Origin: Torymus aiolomorphi
Lineage: Eukaryota > Arthropoda > Insecta > Hymenoptera > Torymidae
Direction: 5' to 3'
Length of the DNA stretch: 64,000 nucleotides
Assembly (NCBI GenBank): GCA_036365515.1
Contig: CM070874.1
Span: 175,644,297 to 175,708,296 of the forward strand
Under the pieces are notes generated by a model. It was not told the DNA's origin. It saw only the letters and a list, made by a program, of their open reading frames with translations, and did not search any database. Shown here piece after piece: positions 1 to 10,169 of the stretch. Position numbers and translations under genes: made by a program. Every line of letters begins with the position of its first letter. Within the stretch, counting starts at the first letter, position 1.

Positions 1-744
1 CAAGGCAGCCGAGCATTTCTGGCGACTGTGGTGCACTCGGTGCTACTCTACGGCTCGCCTCTGTGGGGTGCCCATGCGCACAATAGCGCAGTCATGAAGA
101 ATATGGCTCCTGTACAGCGACGAATAGCACTTCGAGTTATTGGCGGATATCGTACCATATCACTGAGTGCAGCCTTGCTCCTCGCAGGAATAGCCCCGAT
201 ATGGCTACTCGCTAAAGAAAGAGCCAACGTGTGGGAGAGGCAGCAACGAGAGGATGAGACAGCCACACTACTGGATATCAAAAAGGAAGCCCACGCAGTC
301 CTACTGCAAGAGTGGCAAGGTGAATGGAGCGCATACCCTAAAGGTAGGTGGACACATACGCTTATTAGGGGCGTCAAAGAGTGGACGGATCGAGAACACG
401 GAAGACTCGATTACTGAGTCACGCAGGCACTCAGTGGACATGAGTGTTTCGGTGCCTACTTGTTTAAGTATAAAAGGCGAAACGATCCAAGCTATCAGGA
501 CTGTGGCACCGAATAGGACGATGCGGAACATGCGTTCTTCCACTGCAGATCCTACATGGAGGAGCGGGTTCAACTACAACAGAGTATTGGCGCACTCTTA
601 GAGCCAGAGACACTGGTCGAAGTCATGCTACGTGGACCGGAATCTTGGGAGAAGATTGCGTGCTACTTCAGGCACGTAATCACAAAGAAGCGAAAAACAG
701 AAGAGGAGACACAACGAATGAGGAATCACGGGCCCTTAGACTAA
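1..744 (+). pseudogene. R1-clade LINE ORF2, 3' fragment (RT thumb and C-terminal region)
   Basis: One reading frame (from base 28, open to the left edge) encodes the C-terminal part of a non-LTR retrotransposon polyprotein. Recognisable blocks are LLYGSPLWGAHA, VQRRIALRVIGGYRTIS and LLAGIAPIWLLAKERA, typical of the region after the RT palm in R1/LOA-like elements. These are followed by GHECFGAYLFKYKRR and a decayed Cys/His motif (DCG ... DDAEHAFFHC) whose first cysteine position is Tyr. The frame continues through two in-frame stops, TGA at 415-417 and TAG at 514-516, before ending at 742-744, so it is a nonsense-decayed copy rather than a shifted one. Endonuclease and RT catalytic domains would lie left of the window. 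Clade assignment rests on motif memory, not alignment. Confidence 0.8.
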
Positions 745-778
745 AGGGAAGGAAAGGCCGACGCGCGAAGAGATGGGT

Positions 779-811
779 CTGTGTGTGTGCGTGCGTGCGT
801 GCGTGCATGCG

Positions 812-852
<41 letters not shown>

Positions 853-889
853 CTGTGTATGTGGGTGTGTGTGTGTGTGCGCGCGCACG
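779..889. repeat. (GT)n microsatellite with GTGC/GCGC interruptions
   Basis: Nearly pure GT dinucleotides over about 110 bp, starting with a GTGC variant and ending in GCGCGC. It lies directly 3' of the LINE fragment. Confidence 0.95.
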
Positions 890-1133
890 TGCTGAAGAAG
901 ATGGAGGCGCCCTGAAGGAGGGACATCGAAATGCGGATAAACTGTCGAGCCCGAACCCCTAATCCCTTGGCCGCAAGGCTAAGGGGACGGGGGAGTAGGG
1001 ATAACGATAGCAACGGCGACGGGTCCAGCGGATCAGAACGAGCCCCACTGAAGGAATGCTCACGCGGTGCCGGTGGGGTTCCGGTGTCGTAGGGCCACTG
1101 GCTGTGGAGCTTGCTCCCTCCATGCCCACCAAA
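890..1133. other. Gene-free spacer between two microsatellites
   Basis: GC-rich, non-repetitive sequence with no convincing coding frame. It may be the residual 3' UTR of the LINE, since no poly(A) or target duplication marks an end earlier. Small open frames here translate mostly the neighbouring dinucleotide repeats. Confidence 0.4.
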
Positions 1134-1183
1134 AACACACACACACACACGCGCGCGCGCGCACGCGCACACGCACACGCACA
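1134..1183. repeat. (AC)n/(GC)n microsatellite
   Basis: About 50 bp of AC dinucleotides passing into GCGCGC and then ACGCAC variants. It is the opposite-strand counterpart of the GT run at 779-889, so the two could pair as a loose hairpin flanking ~245 bp. Confidence 0.9.
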
Positions 1184-1252
1184 TAATTTTTCAGTTCTCT
1201 AACCTAATATTTACTAGGTGGGATTTGCATGCAAATACTAAAGTAATAAAAA

Positions 1253-1620
1253 TATTCTAATTTAAATATTAAAATTATCATCAATTATTATAAGCTTCTG
1301 CGCCAAATATAATTACTAAATAATTCATCAATTTCATATTCTTACAATTTTGAATGATCTATTACAATAATTGATGTTAATGTGTTCTTAAAATATCTTA
1401 TTATTATCTACAGATTTTCATTTATAATTTTCAGTTTATTTACTATATTTTATAAGAGAATTAATATAATAAGATTTTTTTTTAAGAACACATTAACATC
1501 AATTATAGTAATAGATCATTCAAAATTGTAAAAATATAAAATTGATGGATTATTTAGTAATTATATTTACCGTAAAAGCTTATAATAAATTATGATTATT
1601 ATAGTATTTCAATTAGAATA
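1253..1620. repeat. AT-rich foldback element (MITE-like)
   Basis: The left arm (about 1253-1393) and right arm (about 1480-1620) are reverse complements with scattered mismatches. Shared landmarks are TGTGTTCTTAAAA against TTTTAAGAACACA at the inner edge, GATCTATTACAATAATTG against its complement, and TATTCTAATTTAAATATTA at the outer edge. The ~85-bp spacer is AT-rich and non-coding. There is no clear target-site duplication, so family is not assigned. Confidence 0.8.
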
Positions 1621-1775
1621 CATTAACTAAAACATTAAAATTAAATCATTTAGCCAATCGAAAAATTTCATAATGATTTGGTTCTGAACATGATATCACT
1701 TTCTCAAAATAAAAACTTTAGAATTACATTGTATTGATTAACCTTATGAATATTAACATAGTTATTTCTTTTAGC

Positions 1776-2547
1776 ATGTTGGCGTTAGCAGTTTTGCAAG
1801 CGGCTCATGATGAGGAAGTACTAGAGGAAAGAATGAATCTGATGATGTATAAACGATTACTCAGAGATAATAGTAATCCGTTTCTCATTGGTGACGAACA
1901 ATTCCGTAAGCACTACGGGATGTATCCGTTTCTGGCTATGGAATTGATAGAATTATTGAAGCCGTATCTACGAGAAAATCCATTGGGAATTCCAACCTAT
2001 ATTTAGGTTCTGCCTACTCTGCGATTCTTGAGTGAAGGCAGTTATCAAAAAGCGGTTGGACAAGGCTGCAATCATCCAATGTCCCAATCAACATTTAGCA
2101 AATACGTCCATGAAGTTATCCCTTCGATTAACCAGCTAGCGGATGACTACATCCAATTTGTTACCACTAGACAAGACAGAAAAGTTATTTCTGAAAGGTA
2201 GAATACATTATGTAAACAAATTCTTTAAAATAAATTATGTCAATATTATGTTCCAATTTTATTAATTAATAAAAAAAACTATTCGAATAGCTTATAGTTT
2301 CTAGCCTGAAAATTGATTATTACTATCTTTGATATTTTATGTTACTTTTGAATATCTTTCCAAGATTTTTATTGTGATTGTAACACAAACTAATTTTTAT
2401 TATTGTTTTTACAAGTTTGAACAGAGATTGGGATTCCCTGGAGTGGTAGGTGCTCTGGACTGCACGCTATGTCGAATACATACGCCAGCGACTCATGAAG
2501 AAGCTTTTAGAGATTACAATCAAAATCATTCATTAAACGTGCAAGTC
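1776..2547 (+). pseudogene. PIF/Harbinger transposase (HARBI1-like), exons 1-2
   Basis: Exon 1 (1776-2197) encodes HARBI1-family N-terminal sequence: FRKHYGMYPFLAMELIELL, then LRFLSEGSYQKAVGQ and HPMSQSTFSKYVHEVIP. An in-frame TAG at 2004-2006 breaks it. A donor (AAAG|GTAGAA) follows 2197. Exon 2 (about 2427-2547) encodes LGFPGVVGALDCTLCRIHTP, which contains the first catalytic Asp (ALDCT), and then YNQNHSLNVQV. It ends at a phase-0 donor (GTC|GTAGGT at 2548). The next exon is found only at 8737, so the intron is 6.2 kb and filled with other mobile elements. Exon 1 may start earlier; the ATG at 1776 is the first in a convincing context. The other catalytic residues are in the downstream part at 8737-9423. 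Confidence 0.8.
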
Positions 2548-2670
2548 GTAGGTATAATTTTATATACATTCATTTCTTGTAATATAGGTAGATATAGCTG
2601 AAGATATTATTGCAATCTTCTATTATATTAAGATGATGTTTCCTCACTTTTTTTCCTAATCTACCCTTTT

Positions 2671-2816
2671 AATTTTTGGACAATTTTTGAACAATTTTTG
2701 GACAATTTTTGGACAATTTTTGGACAATTTTTGGACAATTTTTGGACAACTTTTGGACAACTTTTGGACAATTTTTGGACAACTTTTGGACAACTTTTGG
2801 ACAATTTTTCAGACAA
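2671..2816. repeat. 11-bp minisatellite (AATTTTTGGAC unit)
   Basis: About 13 near-identical copies of an 11-bp unit, with a T-to-C variant giving AACTTTTGGAC in some. Because 11 is not a multiple of 3, every frame reads a 33-bp superperiod, producing a spurious Trp/Phe-rich peptide. It sits in the Harbinger intron, left of the Helitron. Confidence 0.95.
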
Positions 2817-2822
2817 TTTTTG

Positions 2823-3616
2823 TACAAAATTCTCTGTTATAATATCATCGTTTGATAAAATTTCATTTGGAATATTAATAACTTCATTATTTATTTCGAA
2901 CTCGGTTCTAAAAATGCCATCACCAACATTTAAGGTAGTTGTGTCCTTAGGGTACTGTCTACAATGACGCAGGGTGTCACTACAATAGTTAATGCATCAT
3001 AGTCTAAAAAAATCAGAGTAGCACATGTGTGTATAGAAGAGTGTGAGTACAGTATATGCCTATAAATAATACGCAAGCATACAGTTACTTGAAAAACGCA
3101 TTTTTTTGTATGTTTTCCTCTCTCGAATCTGTCTTAGCTCAAATATTCCATACTTATATGACCTTTACAATAGCTTTTCTCGGAAACTATACTTATCATA
3201 TCTCTGAATTTTGGTAACAAGCTTTTAACCATAACGTTATGATCTTAAGAAACGTTTTCCAACAATGAATTTAAATGCTGTTTTTCCGGCAGTTGTTCCC
3301 ATGTTATGCTTCCCATGTTAAAATGCCCAACTTTGATATTGAATATCTCAAAATCGGCACGTGTCATCTCTTGGAAATTTCGCACACGCATGGGCATCGG
3401 CAAGACGAACGTGTACTCGAAGTTTCAAAAGGTTCCTAAGAAACTCGTTTTCCGACACAACTACCTTAATAGCTATCGCTTAATCTCTATATTATTATCT
3501 TTAATGCGTTTATTATCTTTTAAACACATATTTTCAAACTTAACCCATAAATTACTATTTTTAATACAATGATCTATAATTATTGTTCGATTACCATGAC
3601 GAACAACAGGTAACGT
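2823..3616. other. AT-rich intron filler, no gene seen
   Basis: No homologous coding frame was recognised. The stretch around 3300-3470 (TTGATATTGAATATCTCAAAA, then a GC-richer segment) resembles the very end of the window near 63960-63985, suggesting a dispersed repeat on which both fall. The 3' end of the Helitron should lie in or near here, but I could not place a CTRR terminus with a hairpin. Confidence 0.4.
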
Positions 3617-4600
3617 TTAACGGAAATATCCAGAAACTACTACTATTTTACCACCAAAAGCGTCGTTGTTGCTGCATAAATCTTTAAATAAACGATCAAC
3701 TGCTTCAAAAACATACTTCGATGTCGTTGTAATTTCATCCCATATAGTAACTTGTACATTTTTGAGAAATACTCCATTGTTGGTATTAGGATATATATTA
3801 CATATAGTTTGCTCATGAATGATTAAAGGTAATTTAAATGCTGTATGTACGGTTATACCATCTTCTAATAAATTAGCTGTTATACCTGTCCGTGCTACAG
3901 GAAAAAAGTTTATTTTATTATCTTTGAAATAAGCAATTAATGTATTGAGAATATAGCTTTTACCACTTCCACCAGGGCCATCTATGAAAAAATATTTATT
4001 TCCATTCCCATTAACAGCATTTAGTACAATATTAAAAATGATACTTTGTGCATTTGTGAATGTGGTTATTCTATCATTTATATTCTGAGATACTTTATTA
4101 AAATGATCTACAACGTTATCATTGTAGTTGTCAATAGTAATATGTAAAGAAGGCAAATTGAGATCTGTTAAGGAATAACCATTTACACTTAAAATATCAT
4201 TAATGATTTTAAGTGCGGAATGTTCACCTATGACTACATTTACTGTAGGCACGTAAAAATCCGTTTTATACTTATCAAATAGTTCTCTAGCATTTACAGG
4301 ATTATGAAAAACAGATATATAAACAAATAACTCGCACATAGCTTTCAGAAATTTGTATTGTGATGCTTCTTGTAGGCAACTGTCCCATTCTTCATCTGTT
4401 GCAATTAAATTTCTAGCTTGAGCAGCCTCAAGAAAAGTTGAGTAGGTTACATTTTCTACTGCTTTTAAGTGTTTAAAAGAGGTTGCATCACTAACATGTA
4501 ATAGTAATAATCTTAAATAAAAATATTCTCGTTGTTGAGGACTTACTAAATACATTCTACTTAAAACTTGTTTTTTAAATTGTTTTCTTACATTCCACAC
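3617..4600 (-). pseudogene. Helitron Pif1-like helicase, C-terminally truncated
   Basis: A 327-residue open frame. Its N-terminal part (QQREYFYLRLLLLHV, EEWDSCLQEA) matches the linker before the helicase in Helitron proteins. Walker A is GPGGSGKS (about residue 210), followed by ARTGITANLL and GITVHTAFKLP (Pif1 motif Ia region). Motif II is WDEI where the family usually has DEAPM-like sequence. The next block reads VVVSGYFR, replacing the usual GGDFRQ, so the motif III aspartate is Tyr. Helicase motifs IV-VI are absent because the sequence ends here. It would unwind DNA during rolling-circle transposition, but this copy cannot be functional. Confidence 0.85.
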
Positions 4601-4861
4601 TTTGCATTATTCATCAAAAACATAATAATTTGGAATATTACAATATAAATATTTATTTGCGGCAGCATCCTTTTTATTAGGTTGAAACCACACCGTAAGA
4701 GTTGTGTCTACATTTTTAGTATTAATTTCATCTTCACAACCTTCTCTAAAGAACACGTTTTGTTCATTTTCGATATGAACAGCTAATCTATAAATTGTAT
4801 GCTATAATTCACTCATTTTATATTCATGCAAGCGATGCATAGCGCTGGAGAACATACATAT

Positions 4862-5738
4862 CTAGTTGTTAATATATTGTTTTATTTCATCATATTCTAG
4901 TTCTATATTATCTATATCATTAGTATCTACGTTGTTACCATCTGCAATTTTACTATGAGTTTCCATTTCAATCAAAGCACAATCATGACCTTTATAGCAA
5001 TATTTAAATAAGTATTTGATGCTCAATATAGTTGAACAGACTTCAACATTAATATGACAATTAAACAATAGCAGCAAATAGGGGTTATACGGAACTACAA
5101 ATCTATTGTCTGCCCATTTATTGCCAGGATAATGTATTACGTTCCCATCATTTCTTCATCGGTATAATGGATATCCTGTGGTGTTGTACATTGTAGAGTC
5201 ATTAAACGACTTTGGAAAATTTTATGTACATTTTTCTTTTTTGTTCATCCATCCAAGGAGAATTGATGTTTTGTTTACCACATGGACCATGTATCATAAA
5301 TTTTTTTACTATTTCATATAAACGTGGATTATTCACATTATCTGGAATTTCCGAACATATATATTTATCTACTTCATCAGCGTTATGTAGTTTATCTTCT
5401 GCATCTAAAAAAATTAGCACATGTATATGTGATAAGCCTCTTTTTTGAAATTCAATTACGTAAGTGAAGGCTATACATTTTCCAAAAATACATTTATTTA
5501 CAATTTCATTTTTCAATTCTTTAACTTTTTTATTAAATACTTTAATCACAATATCTGGTCTATCAATGGCCTTTTCATTTACGCCAATGTTATTAACGAT
5601 TTCTTCCCAAAGCGCATTACAAGTCATCCTAATAAATAAATCTGGTTTTCCATATTTCTGAACTAGAACCACAGCATTTATAAAATTTTGTTGTAATGCC
5701 CGTGGACTTCCTGAAAAACTTGATGGCAATATTAACAT
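4862..5738 (-). pseudogene. Helitron Rep domain (HUH and twin-tyrosine blocks)
   Basis: The segment 5738-5202 carries PSSFSGSPRALQQNFINAV, then KPDLFIRMTCN and FQKRGLSHIHVLIFL. The last contains the HUH metal-binding motif as HIH. It ends in FMIHGPCG, also conserved. A shorter segment, 5077-4862, reads LFNCHINVEVCSTILSIKYL then FKYCYKGHDCA. This is the block holding the two tyrosines that form the covalent DNA link in Helitron Rep. The two segments are separated by a frame break near 5080-5200, and sequence between 4600 and 4860 is degraded coding. Function in the family is nicking and strand transfer; this copy is inactive. Confidence 0.85.
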
Positions 5739-5891
5739 TTTTCAAATTTCTTCTACATTTTTAATTTCTGTTAGTTTCTTTTCGAGGTGATCCATTAAGC
5801 CTTTGTATAATTCAGTTCTCAATATATATTGTGGTCTTTTTAAATAATATAATCTAGAACTTTCTACTTTTATCCATACATTAGCGATATA

Positions 5892-6593
5892 TTATTGAGT
5901 TAATTTTCCTAAATTTAAAAATGAATTAAAACCATCTCTAATGCTTAATTTGTACGAATAAAATTGTAGAGCTGTAATGTTATTTTTACCATTACGACAT
6001 TTCATATTAGTCATCCATCCAAAACCACCTGTAGGGTACACTAGCGGATATGTCATAGGATCAACGTGTTTACTTATGCAAGGTATATTTATAGGCTCAT
6101 CAGACTTAGAATGTATAGATATCTCTTTCGATTGGTGGTTCGCCATTTCCTCCAATAAAACAACAGCTACTTCATTACATATAGCTTGATTATATCTATG
6201 TTTGTCTTTTGGATTTCTTATAATTAACATTTTTACTAGTGCCGGTTGAGCCCCGTTTTTAATTGAGCATGCCTTTTCTTGGTTTTCTACTTCATGCATC
6301 ATCTTGTAGGCCTCTGCGTATGGATTCAATCTTCCTATTATGATATCTAATTATTTTATTATTGACATTGAACATTTAAAATTATCAATATATCGATTTT
6401 TACTTGCTTCTTCATTGTCAAAAATGTACAATTGCCCATTCTTTCGTCTATCTTCTTCATTGGGATGCAGTGCATATATACTATGGTAAACTTGTCCACA
6501 TATCCGTACGACAGAAGGATCTTTACCAGGTAATTTCGCAAAAGTAGCTCCAAAATAGGCAAAGGCTAAGGCATTCTTATAATATCTAATACT
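5892..6593 (-). pseudogene. Helitron-like N domain, broken into frames
   Basis: The segment 6329-5892 (NPYAEAYKMMHEVENQEKAC ... YNQAICNEVAVVL ... MTYPLVYPTGGFGW) is the characteristic N-terminal domain of Helitron proteins. Upstream, 6593-6359 read in another frame continues AFAYFGATFAKLPG and then GQVYHSIYALHPNEEDRR. A stop and a shift near 6345-6358 separate the two. The upstream end is cut exactly by the 4-bp target duplication (ATAC, 6590-6593) of the solo LTR. Across the LTR the frame continues into 7653 and beyond. Confidence 0.8.
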
Positions 6594-7652
6594 GTAACGC
6601 GTGCGCTAGTTAGGTAGTTCGAGATTCGAATTGCATGCTCACCGGGGGCGCGAGCGCGCGAGCATCCTGACTGGATTAGAACAGTCTCGCGACGCGTAAT
6701 ATGCGCGTCGCGTACCCGCGAAGCTGCTACGGCTTTATAGGAGTCACGGCAGCCATCTTCGTGTCTGCCATCGCGCGTAAAACATCTCCTCCGTGTCTCT
6801 CCTGAGTTTACTTGTCCGCGCCGTCCTATCGTTCTTTGTGAGACCCCACGAGTGTAGTGGAGGCGCCGCATATAGTGTACGTGCGAAAGAGAGACAGGGA
6901 GAGAGCGATCCCGAGCCGCGTGAGCCGCACGAGACTGCGAGCGACGAGCTGGCAGCCAGCCCGCCTGTCGACCCAATACAGCGAGCAAGAGAGAGAGAGA
7001 AAGAGAGCGCAACTGCTGTGCGAGCGACAGGGAGCGAGAGAGAGTCGAGTGCACCGGCTGCTCCTTCCTAACGTAAGTTTTCTACTCTCCTCTCGCGGGT
7101 TCATTGTAAAGGCTCGCACGGGAATCGCCCCGTGCAAGCTTTCTGTGCCGTGTACGTGCGGGTGTGTGTCCGCCTGCCGTATTTTAACACCGCGCGCGAA
7201 ATTAGCAGCTTCGCCGCGCGCCGTATAGTTCGCGCGTTTGAATATTAACGGTCGCGCGCGAACTAACTCATAATTGTTCTAATCAGCACGTGCGTTGTGC
7301 TTGTAGAGATTAGTGATTTTAAATATACTGTGATATCTAGTTACTCGTCGCGTTGCTCATTATAACCTGTCCTTCTCCCGGATACCGCCGCCTCCGCGGG
7401 AAAACGACTCCGCCGGTCGTTTTCATATCTGAGCATAGCAGCCGCGCGCTTTACTCTTCGAGCGCGCGCTTTTCACTCAGCGATCCAATTAGTTGGAAAG
7501 CGAAGTTCGTGTGCGATCTTCGCGTTGTTTTCGGGATTCCAGAAGCAGATCCCCGGGCAAGTCATTTTAGTCTGACACCCGCGGCACCGTGTTCTAGGGC
7601 ATCGCTGGCCTGTGGCTTGTTGGGATTTTCCCCCACTAGCCATCCCGTTACA
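6594..7652 (+). mobile_element. Solo LTR of a Gypsy-type retrotransposon, TSD ATAC
   Basis: A GC-rich 1059-bp block begins TGTAAC and ends GTTACA (last bases CCCGTTACA). It is flanked on both sides by ATAC (6590-6593 and 7653-7656), a 4-bp duplication as expected for Gypsy integrases. Its start TGTAACG and end CCCGTTACA match those of the 3' LTR at 60246-61263, although the interiors differ, so it belongs to a related but distinct family. No internal coding region is present. It is therefore probably the product of LTR-LTR recombination. Removing it and one ATAC copy restores a continuous Helitron frame. ORFs of up to ~160 codons inside it have no recognisable similarity. Confidence 0.85.
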
Positions 7653-8363
7653 ATACATTGTTTAAAATTTTTACTTACAAAAGTGTCTCCGATTGCTAAT
7701 TCTGCAATTTATCGTGGATATGTAGGATCTTCTTATAAACTTACTTTTCCTTTATGACAACAGGTGGAAAAGTTTTTGTCTCAAGATAGTTCAAAAGGAT
7801 AATGTTTTGCATTGCAAAACTTACATGTAATATTTAATTGTAAGCTACCAACATTATTTTCCTGTATTAAGTTTTCATTTATTAGAGTATTTGCTATAGA
7901 CGCCTGTTTGAATATTGTATTATTTATTTTTTTGGATTTCTTGTATTCTAAAATTTTATGTTGGTTTTTTTTATAATATAATCGACTTTTTGCTGTATTT
8001 ACTTCTTTTACATTTTTCTTAACTTTATTCTTTAATATTTTGTTTTTTTCTTTTTTTTTATTTCTAAAATTTTTTGTTTATTTTTTAAGTATTAAAGCTT
8101 ACTTTTAGATAATTTACTATCTTTTTTTCCTCAAAATTATCAGTATATTTTTTTTCTTCTAAGTGAGTTACACTATTTTTAGTTTCACAATTCGTACTAT
8201 TTCTATCATGGCAATACTTTCTTTTATTAATTGAGAAATTGTTAAATGTATCTATAATCACTTCCGAATCAGGTTCATCAGTAAGATCGATCACGTTATT
8301 AGATCTATTTTTATACAAATTGATAAGTGATATCTCTTGAGCGATTCTTTCATTATGGTTCAA
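7653..8363 (-). pseudogene. Helitron Rep, far N-terminal region
   Basis: Just inside the LTR junction the minus strand reads CCHKGKVSL, a conserved Cys motif near the start of Helitron proteins, preceded by KFCNAKHYPFELS (also family-like). It continues toward the LTR as LAIGDTFVSKNFKQC. Farther upstream, 8363-8085 holds an open frame from a Met (NHNERIAQEISLINLY) rich in Asn and Lys that I do not recognise by itself. Between 7800 and 8085 the frame is interrupted by stops and the sequence is A/T-rich. Confidence 0.65.
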
Positions 8364-8512
8364 TTGTTCAAGATTATTCTATCTAAAATAGGAATAACGA
8401 TAGTAAAGGGATACGAAAAATAGCTAATTCTAAGATTGCCATGAAATAATTTTTTAAGTCATTTCTCTATTTAATAAATAGGAAATTCGTTCTAAATTTC
8501 ATAAATATAGAA

Positions 8513-8686
8513 GCTCGCTAACGCTCGCTCGGATTATGTTACATTATTTATTCTGGTATAAATTGAAATCAATGGTACTTAGATAATTAATTTAGATATA
8601 ATTAAAATATATTTGGTATCATGTTATAAAAAATTTTAAAACTTGTACTTAAATAACGTAACACAAATCGAGCGAGCGTTAGCGAC
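8513..8686. repeat. Short GC-containing inverted repeat
   Basis: The left arm 8513-8542 (starting GCTCGCTAACGCTCGCTCG) and right arm 8658-8686 are near-perfect reverse complements, separated by ~115 bp of AT-rich sequence. It lies in the Harbinger intron close to the Helitron start codon. It could be a tiny MITE or part of the Helitron 5' region. Confidence 0.7.
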
Positions 8687-8736
8687 TGAGGTATTTTCGC
8701 TAGTATTAATAAATATAAATTTGAAATTGATTTTAG

Positions 8737-9423
8737 ATTTCTGATATCGACTACAATATTTTGGATATTAGGATAACTAACGGCTCAATACATGACGTTT
8801 TTGTGGGGCGGTACAGCGACGCAAGAATGTTCATGTATTACCTCAGAAATAATGAACAGATTACTCAAGAAGAAGGGCGTTATTTTTTAATTGGTAATGT
8901 TTTTATAATGTAATTTAAATGTAACATTTAGTTTTATTCGAATTAGTATTAATACTGACAACTATTTTTCAGCTGATTCAGGCTACTTGCCTTCACGTAT
9001 ACTATTATTCCTGTTTTAAAAGCTCAAGAAGGGTCTCCGGAGGATCGTTTCACACAAAGATTGAGGAGAAGTAGATAGCGGATCGAACAACTTTTCGGAA
9101 TATGGAAAGAAGTGATGAGGTGTATATGAATAACGACAGATCGCTCCATTACGAGCCCCGCTTTGCAGCTGAAATTATCCTAGCAAGTGGTGTTCTCTAC
9201 AAATTTTTAAGGCACCATTGGTGAGAACATTTTTCAATAAATAAATAAATATTTATATAGAATTAAAATGAAATATTTTTGAAATTATAGAATCCCTATA
9301 CCAGTTCCGCCGCGTATTCCGAATCAAGAACCACTTATTCCACAGTATGCGGAAATTGATGATGATTATTATCTCTCACTTGCAAAAAGAAACAGTATCA
9401 TCGCAGAATATTTTGTGTACTAG
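8737..9423 (+). pseudogene. PIF/Harbinger transposase, exons 3-5
   Basis: Exon 3 (8737-8893) follows an acceptor TTTTAG and continues exon 2 in phase: ISDIDYNILDIRITNGS, then IHDVFVGRYSDARMF and EGRYFLIG. Exon 4 (8973-9220) opens with ADSGYLPSRILL, holding the second catalytic Asp. After a one-base shift and an in-frame TAG it reads RIEQLFGIWKEVMRC, with the catalytic Glu region, and then RSLHYEPRFAAEIILASGVL. Donor TTG|GTGAGA and acceptor TTATAG lead to exon 5 (9291-9423), ending IAEYFVY and TAG. The codon formed at the last junction would be TGA. The two frame breaks and the stops make it a pseudogene, but splice sites and all three catalytic positions (D, D, E) are still visible. Confidence 0.85.
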
Positions 9424-9916
9424 TATTCTACACTAATATTTTCTACTACATCACTATATACACTTTACTTAACCGATTAATTTTTTACACTATACCTTAG
9501 CGTGTTCTTAGTTTTAGAGTATCAATGTTTCTTTGCTCTCAAAATGAGTGGAGCAGAATTTTGTAGTAGTTTATAGAGTCTATTTTAACCATTTTATATG
9601 GTAAAAAAATGTTTTTATGTTAAGTAAAAGCTTATTTGTATCATCTCATAGCATATGTTTCAAGACTTTGATTAAAGTCTTGAGTAGATTATTAATGAAC
9701 CTTATTATAAAGTATATTCGTCTGATGCGCTTAACATGTTTTTAAGGACAGTAGGTTATGTATCTTAAGTATATCTTGTAATGCGTCTAACATGCGCCTA
9801 ATTAAACCCTTGATTGGCAATGGATCATATATGTACAAAAAAAAAGTCGTGCCAAATCTGGCAATGGATCATATATGTACATATTTAATGAAGACGCTAA
9901 TGGTAGTAGTGATAAG

Positions 9917-10169
9917 TAAATGTTGATTGCATCTAATGGCCAAGGTTACTACCAATATTTGTTGTAAAGCACTTGTTGTCACTGTGACAAACGGACAGCT
10001 CTCCGCAATATATCAAAAATAGACGTTTTACCTGAAGAGGGACATTCACAAATAAATGATGTCCGAAACGTTGTTAATGTGAAATAAATTTGTTGTTTTA
10101 TTTATTTTTTGCCATCTCGTACAACAAATATTGGTAGTAACCTTGGCCATTAGATGCAATCAACATTTA
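9917..10169. repeat. Perfect 50-bp inverted repeat enclosing a hammerhead core
   Basis: Bases 9917-9966 and 10120-10169 are exact reverse complements over 50 bp (outer edge TAAATGTTGATTGCATCTAA). The 153-bp spacer contains a hammerhead ribozyme motif and a short A/T-rich tail (AATAAATTTGTTG). I take it to be a rearranged 3' remnant of a Penelope-like element, since the same CGAAACGTTG signature closes the PLE at 41.58 kb. No PLE coding remains here. Confidence 0.85.
10026..10080 (+). ncRNA. Hammerhead ribozyme motif (PLE type)
   Basis: The core CTGAAGA (10032-10038) fits CUGANGA. A 6-bp stem II follows, GGACAT (10040-10045) with ATGTCC (10059-10064), and then GAAAC (10065-10069). Stem III would be only the self-complementary ACGT (10068-10071), with T72 at the cleavage position. 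Stem I can form between TTTTAC (10026-10031) and GTTAA (10073-10077) with one mismatch. Minimal stem III hammerheads of this kind are known from Penelope-like elements, where they are thought to act as dimers. Activity here is an inference. Confidence 0.6.

Larger units (their letters stand above)
3617..8363 (-). mobile_element. Helitron, Rep/helicase remnant, interrupted by a solo LTR
   Basis: Reading leftward from 8363 to 3617, successive fragments match a Helitron replication initiator/helicase in the correct domain order. They are an N-terminal Cys region, the Helitron-like N domain, the HUH motif, the twin-tyrosine block and a Pif1 helicase core. The frame is broken many times, and the helicase stops after its first motifs. 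The element lies in the large intron of the Harbinger pseudogene and carries a solo Gypsy LTR at 6594-7652. Neither terminus (5' TC, 3' CTRR plus hairpin) was located, so the limits given are those of coding similarity only. Confidence 0.8.

Noticed and set aside
741..1184. 147-codon minus-strand open frame
   Set aside because: Mostly translates the GT/AC microsatellites (poly Cys-Val or Thr-His), with no family motif.
2698..2967. Trp/Phe-rich 89-codon frame
   Set aside because: It is the 33-bp superperiod of an 11-bp minisatellite.
6566..7228. Several 90-160-codon frames in the GC-rich block, looking like a gene
   Set aside because: They overlap on both strands, are low-complexity Arg/Ser/Leu-rich, and fall within the solo LTR bounded by ATAC duplications.
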